Below are positions 39,196 through 46,538 of a DNA stretch of 64,000 nucleotides, one piece after another. The notes under the pieces are model-generated. The model made no database searches. It was not told where the DNA came from and saw only the letters and a list, made by a program, of their open reading frames with translations. The translations under genes were made by a program, and so were the position numbers. How positions within the stretch are numbered: the stretch's first letter is position 1; each line of letters starts with the position of its first letter. The DNA is from Desulfosudis oleivorans Hxd3 (GTDB lineage Bacteria > Desulfobacterota > Desulfobacteria > Desulfobacterales > Desulfosudaceae): NCBI RefSeq assembly GCF_000018405.1, contig NC_009943.1, positions 1,739,001-1,803,000 on the forward strand, in the 5' to 3' direction.

Positions 39196-40821
39196 ATGGA
39201 ACATCAAACCGATTTTCTGGTAATCGGCAGCGGCATCGCCGGCCTGAAGTTCGCCTTAAAGGCGGCCGAAGCCGGCAGTGTCACCATTGTCACCAAAAAG
39301 GCGGTGGCGGACAGCAACACCAACCGTGCCCAGGGCGGCATTGCCGCTGTTACCGACGGCATCGATTCGTTTGACGCCCATATTCAGGACACCCTCTCTT
39401 CCGGGGATGGGCTCTGCAAGCGGGAGGTGGTGGAACATGTGGTGAAAAACGGGCCGGCCGCTATTCAGGAGCTGGTGGACCTGGGCATCAATTTCACCAT
39501 GGCCGATAACGGCCAACATCTCGATCTGGGAAGGGAAGGGGGTCACTCCCACAACCGGATCGTCCATGCCCACGACCTGACCGGCAGGGAGATTGAGCAG
39601 GCCTTGGTGGCCCTGGTGCGCGAGCATCCCAACATTACCGTGTTAGAAGACCATATCGCCGTCGACCTGATTACCCATGCCACCCGGGTCAGATGGGGCC
39701 CGGTGGTCAAAACACAGAGCACTTACTGCTGCGGCGCCTACGTGTTGGACAGGGTCAATGATTACGTTAAGACCTTTCATGCCCGTATCACGTTGCTGGC
39801 CACCGGCGGCGCCGGAAAGGTCTATGCGTATACCAGCAACCCGGACATTGCCACCGGCGACGGCATTGCCATGGCCTACCGGGCCGGCTGCACCGTGGCC
39901 AACCTTGAGTTCATGCAGTTTCACCCCACCTGCCTGTATCACCCGGCGGCCAAGAACTATCTTATTTCAGAAGCGGTGCGCGGAGAAGGCGGCGTTCTGG
40001 TGGATTCCGCGGGCCATGCGTTCATGGAAAAGTATGATCCGGCCAGAGACCTGGCCTGCCGGGACGTGGTGGCCCGGGCCATTGACACGGAGATGAAACA
40101 GAGCGGCGATGACTGCGTGTTTCTGGACATCTCGCACAAGAACGCCGATTTTATTCGGACCCGGTTTCCCAATCTTTACGCCAACTGCCTGAAGTTCGGC
40201 ATCGACATGACCAAAGAGCCGGTGCCGGTGGTGCCGGCGGCCCACTACATGTGCGGCGGCGTGGTCACCGACATGGCGGGGAAAACCGATATCGACCGGC
40301 TTTACGCGGTTGGAGAGACCGCCTGCACCGGACTGCACGGCGCCAACCGGCTGGCCAGCAACTCCCTGCTGGAAGCGGTGGTGTTTGCCGACAGCGCGGC
40401 AAAAGACGCCATCAATCGGCTGGCGGCTTTCCCCGCCACAAAAGAGGGAGAACTGCCCCTGTGGGACGAGGCCGGCACCACCGACAGCACCGAGGTCATC
40501 ACCGTGTCGCACAACTGGGACGAGATTCGCCTGTTCATGTGGAACTACGTGGGCATTGTGCGTTCCGACAAGCGGCTCAAGCGGGCCAGAAACCGTATCG
40601 ACCTGATCCAGGCGGAGATTCGGGAGTATTACTGGGATTTCCGCGTGACCTCCAACCTGATTGAGCTTCGTAATATCGCCACCGTGGGGGAGCTGATCAT
40701 CCAGTGCGCCATGCTTCGCAAGGAGAGCCGGGGCCTGCACTACAACCTTGATTACGACTTCAAGGACGATGCCCGCTGGAACATGGATACCGTGATCAAG
40801 CGTCCCTATTCAGACCAGTAG
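39196..40821 (+). CDS. nadB: L-aspartate oxidase
   Basis: A 541-residue flavoprotein that oxidises L-aspartate to iminoaspartate, the first step of NAD synthesis, using fumarate as acceptor in anaerobes. FAD binding: TDFLVIGSGIAGLKFALKAAE at residues 5-25. Active-site segments: TNRAQGGIAAV, AHYMCGGVVTDMAGKTDIDR and TGLHGANRLASNSLLEAVVF. The length is that of E. coli NadB, and the SDH/FRD-like fold is separated from succinate dehydrogenase by these motifs. nadA and nadC are not adjacent. AATACAGGAAGCAGC precedes the ATG. The gene is convergent with the methyltransferase gene. Confidence 0.95.
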   Translation: MEHQTDFLVIGSGIAGLKFALKAAEAGSVTIVTKKAVADSNTNRAQGGIAAVTDGIDSFDAHIQDTLSSGDGLCKREVVEHVVKNGPAAIQELVDLGINFTMADNGQHLDLGREGGHSHNRIVHAHDLTGREIEQALVALVREHPNITVLEDHIAVDLITHATRVRWGPVVKTQSTYCCGAYVLDRVNDYVKTFHARITLLATGGAGKVYAYTSNPDIATGDGIAMAYRAGCTVANLEFMQFHPTCLYHPAAKNYLISEAVRGEGGVLVDSAGHAFMEKYDPARDLACRDVVARAIDTEMKQSGDDCVFLDISHKNADFIRTRFPNLYANCLKFGIDMTKEPVPVVPAAHYMCGGVVTDMAGKTDIDRLYAVGETACTGLHGANRLASNSLLEAVVFADSAAKDAINRLAAFPATKEGELPLWDEAGTTDSTEVITVSHNWDEIRLFMWNYVGIVRSDKRLKRARNRIDLIQAEIREYYWDFRVTSNLIELRNIATVGELIIQCAMLRKESRGLHYNLDYDFKDDARWNMDTVIKRPYSDQ

Positions 40822-40824
40822 TCT

Positions 40825-41556
40825 CTATTTTTTATACCCCACATAGAGGGTGGCGATGCCGAAGGTCAGGGGATGCCAGGCAATATCGGCAAATCCGGCC
40901 TGTTCCATCATCGTTGCAAACTCAGGCGAGGGGGGGAATCCCATTACCGAGGCGGGCAGGTACTGGTAGGCCCCCATGTTTTTCGACACCACCCAGCCGA
41001 TCAGCGGCAGAATGCGCTTGAAATAGAAAAGATAGAGGCTTTTTAAAAACCCCTTTTGCGGCGTGGTGAGTTCCAGGACGGCCAGCACGCCGCCCTTTCT
41101 CAGGTGGCGGTAAAAGCCCTTCAGCGCGGCCGGCTTGTCCGCAATGTTGCGAATGCCAAAGGCAATGGTGATAGCGTCAAAGCTGTCGTCCCGAAACGGC
41201 AGAAAAAAGGCGTCCGCCGCCACCAGGTGAATCTGGTCCTTAAAAGGGGCCACTTTGTTTTTGCCCGCCGCCAGCATGGCGCAGGAAAAATCCGCCCCCC
41301 ACACCGACAATTCGCCGGAACCTTGCCGCACCGCCTCAATGGCCACGTCGCCGGTGCCGCAGGCCACATCCAGCAGGGTCCGGACCCATGCACCGGGCCG
41401 CATCACCGCGGAGATCATTCGTTTTCGCCAGTACACGTCCCGCCGCAGGCTTAAGAAACGGTTGAGAAAGTCGTACCGGGGGGCAATGGCGTCAAACATG
41501 GTTTGAATGGCCGATGCGTGTTGTGCCTCATTTTGAACAGGGCCGGTCTTTTTCAT
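40825..41556 (-). CDS. menG: Demethylmenaquinone methyltransferase
   Basis: A 243-residue UbiE/MenG-type SAM methyltransferase. Motifs: FDAIAPRYDFLNRFLSLRRD near the N-terminus, the SAM loop LLDVACGTGDVAIEAV, and DSFDAITIAFGIRNIADKPA, the UbiE signature. In an anaerobe it makes menaquinone from demethylmenaquinone for the respiratory chain. The start is uncertain among GTG 41565, ATG 41562 and ATG 41556; the last has GGTGA at five bases and is used. It is convergent with nadB, three bases apart. Confidence 0.92.
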   Translation of the reverse strand: MKKTGPVQNEAQHASAIQTMFDAIAPRYDFLNRFLSLRRDVYWRKRMISAVMRPGAWVRTLLDVACGTGDVAIEAVRQGSGELSVWGADFSCAMLAAGKNKVAPFKDQIHLVAADAFFLPFRDDSFDAITIAFGIRNIADKPAALKGFYRHLRKGGVLAVLELTTPQKGFLKSLYLFYFKRILPLIGWVVSKNMGAYQYLPASVMGFPPSPEFATMMEQAGFADIAWHPLTFGIATLYVGYKK

Positions 41557-41683
41557 TGACATCACCGATACAGGTATTACTTTATAGCGTTAAATTACAC
41601 AGTGCTGCTTATCACAATAGCCCGGGCGGTACAAGCACCACAACGGCATCGGTCCTGAAAGGGAGAAAGATCGCACAAAGGTT

Positions 41684-42781
41684 ATGGCTGTTAAAAGAGA
41701 TTATTACGAGATCCTGGGTGTGGCGCGCGATGTTTCTGCAACAGAACTGAAAAAGCAGTATCGCAAAATCGCCTTAAAATGTCATCCCGATAAAAACCCC
41801 GGCAACAAGGAAGCGGAAGATCAGTTCAAAGAGGCCTCTGAGGCTTATGCCGTGCTCTGCGATCCGGAAAAACGCCAGATTTACGATCAGTACGGCCATG
41901 CCGGCCTGGAAGGGCTGGGAAACGGCCGGGGCGCCGGGTTTGATGACATCTTTTCCAGCTTCGGCGACATTTTTGAGGATTTTTTCGGCTTTGGCTCAGG
42001 CCGGCGGTCCCGCCGGGGGCCCCGAAAAGGGGAGGACCTGCGCTATGACCTGACCATCGATTTTCTGGAGGCCGCCTTTGGCAAACAGACCGAAATCGAA
42101 CTCGAAAAGCTGGAGCCCTGCTCGGCCTGTGAGGGTACCGGATGCGCGGAAGGCACCCAGCCGGAAACCTGCCGCCACTGCGGCGGCACCGGCCAGGCCA
42201 CCCGGTCCCAGGGTTTTTTCGTTGTCAAAACCACCTGCCCGGCATGCCGGGGCACCGGCCGAATGATCGCCTCGCCCTGTGCCAGGTGCCGGGGCAATGG
42301 CAGGGAGATGGTGAGAAAGACGGTTTCCCTGAAGATTCCGGCCGGCGTGGACACCGGCTCCCGGCTGCGGCTGTCCGGAGAAGGGGAGGCCGGTGATCCG
42401 GGGGGCCGGCCCGGCGACCTGTACGTGTTTATCAATGTCAGGCCCCACGAGTTTTTTCAGCGCAACAACAACGACGTGGTGTGCATCATGGAGATCTCCT
42501 TTGTTCAGGCGTCCCTGGGTGCCACTATTTCCGTGCCCACCCTGACCGGCGAAAGAGAACTTGAAATTCCCAAGGGCACCCAGTATGGTGATATCTTCCG
42601 GTTCAAGGGCGAGGGCATTGCCTCGCTTCGCAGCGGGAACCGGGGGGACCAGATCATCCAGGTAGAGATAAAAACCCCCACCCGGCTGAACAAGAAACAG
42701 GAGGAGCTGCTGACCGAATTTTCACGGCTGGAGTCGGACAAGATCGGCAACAAGCTGAAAAATCTTTTCAAGCGCAGGTAA
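41684..42781 (+). CDS. dnaJ: Chaperone protein DnaJ
   Basis: A 365-residue type I J-protein. The J domain occupies residues 1-70 with HPD at 34-36. A G/F region follows ([20 protein letters not shown]). There are four zinc-binding repeats: [27 protein letters not shown] and CARCRGNGR. The substrate-binding C-domain has [17 protein letters not shown]. It stimulates the DnaK ATPase and delivers unfolded proteins. Neither dnaK nor grpE is in the window, so this may be a second DnaJ. ACAAAGGTT precedes the ATG. Confidence 0.95.
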   Translation: MAVKRDYYEILGVARDVSATELKKQYRKIALKCHPDKNPGNKEAEDQFKEASEAYAVLCDPEKRQIYDQYGHAGLEGLGNGRGAGFDDIFSSFGDIFEDFFGFGSGRRSRRGPRKGEDLRYDLTIDFLEAAFGKQTEIELEKLEPCSACEGTGCAEGTQPETCRHCGGTGQATRSQGFFVVKTTCPACRGTGRMIASPCARCRGNGREMVRKTVSLKIPAGVDTGSRLRLSGEGEAGDPGGRPGDLYVFINVRPHEFFQRNNNDVVCIMEISFVQASLGATISVPTLTGERELEIPKGTQYGDIFRFKGEGIASLRSGNRGDQIIQVEIKTPTRLNKKQEELLTEFSRLESDKIGNKLKNLFKRR

Positions 42782-42784
42782 CCG

Positions 42785-42817
42785 GCGCAACGCAGAAATT
42801 GGACTTTTTACGAAGCC
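42785..42817 (-). repeat. Single arm of the 125-bp repeat family
   Basis: GCGCAACGCAGAAATTGGAC and TTTTTACGAAGCCG match the complement of one arm of the element at 15023-15147, with two or three differences. It lies four bases past the dnaJ stop and carries no partner arm. Confidence 0.75.
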
Positions 42818-42834
42818 GTTTTCAAGGAGAATAT

Positions 42835-43224
42835 ATGTTTGAACTGACAGTCACCACCCACTTTGCCGCGGCCCACCAGTTGAAAATGGTGGCCCATAAA
42901 TGCGAAAACCTTCACGGCCACAACTGGAAGGTGGAGGTGTGCGTGGCCGGCAGCGAGTTGGACCATGCCGGCCTGCTCATTGACTTTGGCGAACTCAAGC
43001 GCCATGTGGCCACTGTGATTGACGGACTGGACCACCGCTTTTTAAACGAGCTTGAGTACTTTAAAAACGGTAATCCCTCTTCGGAACACATTGCCGTTTA
43101 TATCGCCGATCAACTGACCGGCATGCTTAAAGAGACGCGGGCAAAAATCTCCCGGGTCAAGGTGTGGGAGTCGGAGAATTCCTGCGCCACCTATATTCCC
43201 GATGCCCAGGGACAGCCGCTGTGA
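42835..43224 (+). CDS. queD: 6-carboxy-5,6,7,8-tetrahydropterin synthase (QueD)
   Basis: A 129-residue protein of the 6-pyruvoyl-tetrahydropterin synthase family. The zinc ligands H14, H27 and H29 and the catalytic C23 form the QueD-type CENLHGH. GLDHRFLN and the glutamate in VKVWESENSCATY complete the active site. It converts dihydroneopterin triphosphate to carboxytetrahydropterin for queuosine/7-deazaguanine synthesis. The stop overlaps the GTG start of the next gene. AAGGAGAATAT precedes the ATG; a longer frame lacks similarity. The queE and queC genes are not in the window. Confidence 0.92.
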   Translation: MFELTVTTHFAAAHQLKMVAHKCENLHGHNWKVEVCVAGSELDHAGLLIDFGELKRHVATVIDGLDHRFLNELEYFKNGNPSSEHIAVYIADQLTGMLKETRAKISRVKVWESENSCATYIPDAQGQPL

Positions 43225-44144
43225 TTGTCAGCCGATCCGGAGCCATCGCCCCCGGCCTGCACGTGGTGGGGCCCGCCGAGGTGCCGGTGTTCCTGCTGGA
43301 CGGGGACCGGCCGGCCCTGGTGGATGCCGGTTTTGCCTGCCTGGCCGACACCTATGTCAATGATATTCAAAAGATCCTGAATGGCCGCCAGCCGGCCTAC
43401 GCCCTGATCACCCACTCCCATTTCGATCACCTGGGCGCCGTCTCCTGGCTCAAAAAGGCCTTTCCGCAAATGGCAATCTGCGGCAGCCCGGGCATCGACC
43501 GCGTTATGGCGCGTTCCGGCGCCGTTGACGTGATGCGTATGCTCAGCGACGCGGCCCGGCAGACCATTGCCGCCGAAGGGGTGGACATGGACCATGCCCC
43601 GGTGTTTGAGCCCTTTGCCCTGGACCGGCCCCTTGCCGGGGGGGACCGCATCTCTCTTTCGGACGGCATGGATGTGGTGGTGTATGAAACACCGGGCCAC
43701 ACACGGGACTGCCTGAGTTATTACATTCCAGCCACCCGCACCCTGCTTGCCTCCGAGGCCGCGGGCATTCCCGATGCCACGGGATATGTGTTTATCGATT
43801 TTCTGGTGGACTACGATATCTACATGGATTCCCTGCAAAAGCTTTCTTGCCTGGACGTGGATGTGTTGTGTTTCGGCCACGGATACGTGTATACTGGCGA
43901 CGATGCCGCCGCCTATTTCCCCAACGCCATGGCCTGCGCCGAGGCATTCTACGAGCGCACAAAACAGTGCCTGAAAGAAGAGGGCGGGGACATCGAATCG
44001 GTCAAGCAGCGGCTAAAGGCCTTTGAGTATGACGGCAAGCCCGAGCCCAAGCAGCCGGAACCGGCCTACCTGCTCAACCTGGCGGCCCGGATCCTGGCGG
44101 TGCAGCGGCGGGAGGCAGCCCTGGAAGAAGGGGGAAAATCGTGA
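43221..44144 (+). CDS. MBL-fold metallohydrolase
   Basis: A 307-residue metallo-beta-lactamase-fold protein. The metal motif is LITHSHFDHLGAVSWL, with further ligands in YETPGHTRDCLSYY, LLASEAAG and LCFGHGYV. The C-terminal ~80 residues are helical and include an EEGGDIESVKQRLKAFEYDG stretch. The GTG start at 43221 overlaps the queD stop (GTGA), and its own stop overlaps the pyrD start in the same manner. Such coupling suggests shared expression, though no functional link between a pterin enzyme, a hydrolase and pyrimidine synthesis is known to me. The substrate is unknown. Confidence 0.86.
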   Translation: MIVSRSGAIAPGLHVVGPAEVPVFLLDGDRPALVDAGFACLADTYVNDIQKILNGRQPAYALITHSHFDHLGAVSWLKKAFPQMAICGSPGIDRVMARSGAVDVMRMLSDAARQTIAAEGVDMDHAPVFEPFALDRPLAGGDRISLSDGMDVVVYETPGHTRDCLSYYIPATRTLLASEAAGIPDATGYVFIDFLVDYDIYMDSLQKLSCLDVDVLCFGHGYVYTGDDAAAYFPNAMACAEAFYERTKQCLKEEGGDIESVKQRLKAFEYDGKPEPKQPEPAYLLNLAARILAVQRREAALEEGGKS

Positions 44145-45052
44145 GCGACCTGCGCGTGAGTCTCGGCTCCCTGTCGCTGGCCAACCCGGTGATGACCGCG
44201 TCCGGCACCTTTGGCTACGGCCGGGAGTTCTCGGACCTGCTGGATCTGAACCGGCTGGGCGGCATCGTGGTAAAAGGCCTTTCCCTAAAACCGTCCCCCG
44301 GTAATCCGCCGCCCCGGATCGTGGAGACCGCCTGCGGCATGCTCAATGCCATCGGCCTGGAAAACCTGGGCATTGACGCCTTTATCACGGAAAAGCTTCC
44401 CTTTATACAGACCTTGAAGTGCCCCTGTTTTGTCAACATCTACGGCCAGACCGTGGAGGACTACGCGGGACTTGCCGAGCGACTGGATGGCCTGAACGCC
44501 ATTGCCGGTCTTGAAGTCAATATCTCCTGCCCCAATGTCAAGGCCGGGGGTATGGCCTTTGGTGTGGACCCGGCCAGTGCCGCCGAAGTGGTGCGCGCAG
44601 TGCGGGCGAAAACCGGCAAACACCTGATGGTCAAGCTCTCCCCCAACGTCTCCGACATTACCGCCATCGCGCAGAGCGTTGAAAATGCCGGCGCGGATTC
44701 CATCTCCCTGATCAACACCCTGGCCGGCATGGCTGTTGACATTCACACCCGCCGGCCCAAACTGGCCAACATCTTCGGCGGGCTTTCCGGCCCGGCCATC
44801 AAGCCCGTGGCCCTGAAAATGGTGTGGGAAACGGCCCGCAGGGTCAAGGTGCCGGTGGTGGGCATGGGCGGCATCATGACCGCCGAAGACGCCCTGGAGT
44901 TTCTTATCGCCGGGGCCACCGCCGTTCAGGTGGGCACTGCCAATTTTCTCAACCCCGGGGTGACCATGGAAATCCTTGACGGCATCGATGCTTTTCTGGA
45001 CGCCAACCATATTCCGGCGGTGACCGACATCATCGGTACGCTGCAGACATGA
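44141..45052 (+). CDS. pyrD: Dihydroorotate dehydrogenase, class 1B-type catalytic subunit
   Basis: A 303-residue FMN enzyme that oxidises dihydroorotate to orotate in pyrimidine synthesis. Motifs: NPVMTASGTFGYGREF, GLEVNISCPNVKAGG (with the catalytic cysteine of class 1 enzymes in NISCPN), and LSGPAIKPVALKMVW. The cysteine and length point to class 1B, which works with the Fe-S/FAD subunit PyrK; pyrK is not next to it here. The start is GTG at 44141, overlapping the previous stop. Repeat sequence begins 43 bp after the stop. Confidence 0.95.
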   Translation: MSDLRVSLGSLSLANPVMTASGTFGYGREFSDLLDLNRLGGIVVKGLSLKPSPGNPPPRIVETACGMLNAIGLENLGIDAFITEKLPFIQTLKCPCFVNIYGQTVEDYAGLAERLDGLNAIAGLEVNISCPNVKAGGMAFGVDPASAAEVVRAVRAKTGKHLMVKLSPNVSDITAIAQSVENAGADSISLINTLAGMAVDIHTRRPKLANIFGGLSGPAIKPVALKMVWETARRVKVPVVGMGGIMTAEDALEFLIAGATAVQVGTANFLNPGVTMEILDGIDAFLDANHIPAVTDIIGTLQT

Positions 45053-45094
45053 TGGCTGCACCAACCGCCTCACAAATCAATTTTGAAGGAATAT

Positions 45095-46440
45095 GAGTCA
45101 AGAGCAGACTTGACCCCTTTATTTTATTTAAAGGAACGCTTATGAAGACCAATGATTCTATTCTGTTCAGTCCTGCGAAGATTGGTGGCATAACAATTAA
45201 GAACCGGTTTGTCCGTTCCGCAACATATGAGGGCGTCGCCAATGAAGACGGCACTGCAACCGAGGCTTATCTAAAAATCTATGAATTGCTGGCGCGGGGC
45301 CATACCGGGCTGATCATAACAGGCATGATATACACCGACATAAGCGGAAGAAGCTATCCCAAGCAAGCTGGCCTTCACAGTGATAAAACAATTGACCGTC
45401 TTTCGGAAGTGACTGAAGCGGTACACCAGCATGGATCAGCAATATTTGCTCAACTGGTCCATGGCGGGCGTCAGACCGAGGTGGGGGGGATACGCCCCAA
45501 GGCACCTTCTGCCACCAGGCCGGATTTAATATATCAGGTGTATCCCCGTGCCATGCATCACCAGGAAATTGTCGAAGCCGTAAAGGGGTTCGGGGAGGCG
45601 GCAAAAAGAGCCCGGAAAGCAGGGTTTGACGGTATTCAGATTCATGGTGCCCATGGTTATCTTGTAAGCCAATTCCTGTCCCCCTTTTTTAATCGGCGAA
45701 ATGATGAATGGGGCGGCAGCCCGGAAAAAAGATTTCTTTTCCTGAAAAGGGTCTATGAGACGATACGGGAAGCTGTCGGGGCAGACTATCCGGTTATCGT
45801 GAAAATCAATGTGGACGACCATACGCCAAAGCCAGGTTTGTCCATCGAAGAAGTCGCCGGGCATATCAAGCGGCTGGTGGAAATGGGCATTGACGCAGTT
45901 GAGATCTCCTGCGGAACACTTTCCTTTTCCATGTTCAAACAGATCCGCGGCAATGTACCGGTCAGGGCATTTGCAAAAACAAAGCCGTTACCGATACAAC
46001 CGGTTGCCAGGCTTGTGCTGAAAAATGCCTTTCCGGAAAAGCGATTCGCCTTTGAAGAAGCCTATAATCTTTGGGCCTGCCGTTACCTTAAAGCCTCCAT
46101 GGGGAATGTCCCGCTCATTCTTGTCGGCGGGATGCGCAATTTTCAGGGAATGGGAAAAATAGTGGCGGAAGGTGAAGCGGATTTTATATCCATGTGCCGT
46201 CCATTTATCGCGCAGCCCATGCTCGTAAAGCAATGGGAGGAAGGTAATGAAAAGCCGCCTGTGTGCGTCAACTGCAATAACTGCCTGGGCGGCCTGGCAT
46301 TGCAGGAGCCGTTACGTTGCAACCGGAACCGTGTATTTTAAAACAGAAGGGGCCGAAGCCCTTACTTTTTCCGGGCAATGATACGGGCTGTAAAGGGGTC
46401 TAATAAAGGGGTCTAAAGGGGTCAAGTCTGCTCTTGGCTC
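45095..46440. repeat. 26-bp inverted repeats flanking the old-yellow-enzyme gene
   Basis: 45095-45120 begins GAGTCAAGAGCAGACTTGAC and ends CCCTTT. 46415-46440 is its complement with one mismatch. Outside each arm lies a copy of TTTGAAG(G)AATATGA in direct orientation (45082-45096 and 46448-46461). Within the right arm, AAAGGGGTC occurs three times in tandem (46393-46423). Confidence 0.88.
45142..46341 (+). CDS. Old-yellow-enzyme family NADH:flavin oxidoreductase
   Basis: A 399-residue FMN TIM-barrel protein. Motifs: RFVRSATYEGVANEDG, AQLVHGGRQ, GFDGIQIHGAHGYLVSQFLSP and NRRNDEWGGSPEKR. At the end it has C375, C378, C381 and C393 (CVNCNNCLGG then CNRN), the 4Fe-4S motif of the dienoyl-CoA/enoate reductase branch, but the chain stops six residues later without the FAD/NAD domain that normally follows. 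It could reduce alkenes or demethylate with electrons from a separate reductase. The gene is richer in A/T than pyrD before it and lies inside 26-bp inverted repeats, so acquisition is likely. TTAAAGGAACGCTT precedes the ATG. Confidence 0.9.
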   Translation: MKTNDSILFSPAKIGGITIKNRFVRSATYEGVANEDGTATEAYLKIYELLARGHTGLIITGMIYTDISGRSYPKQAGLHSDKTIDRLSEVTEAVHQHGSAIFAQLVHGGRQTEVGGIRPKAPSATRPDLIYQVYPRAMHHQEIVEAVKGFGEAAKRARKAGFDGIQIHGAHGYLVSQFLSPFFNRRNDEWGGSPEKRFLFLKRVYETIREAVGADYPVIVKINVDDHTPKPGLSIEEVAGHIKRLVEMGIDAVEISCGTLSFSMFKQIRGNVPVRAFAKTKPLPIQPVARLVLKNAFPEKRFAFEEAYNLWACRYLKASMGNVPLILVGGMRNFQGMGKIVAEGEADFISMCRPFIAQPMLVKQWEEGNEKPPVCVNCNNCLGGLALQEPLRCNRNRVF

Positions 46441-46538
46441 TTTTGGCTTTGAAGAATATGATAAGCAGATTGGGACGTCCTGGCTTCAACCGCACTGGGG
46501 TGCGGCGCTCCCGGAAAGAGCCAAAGGCTTCTCTAATA

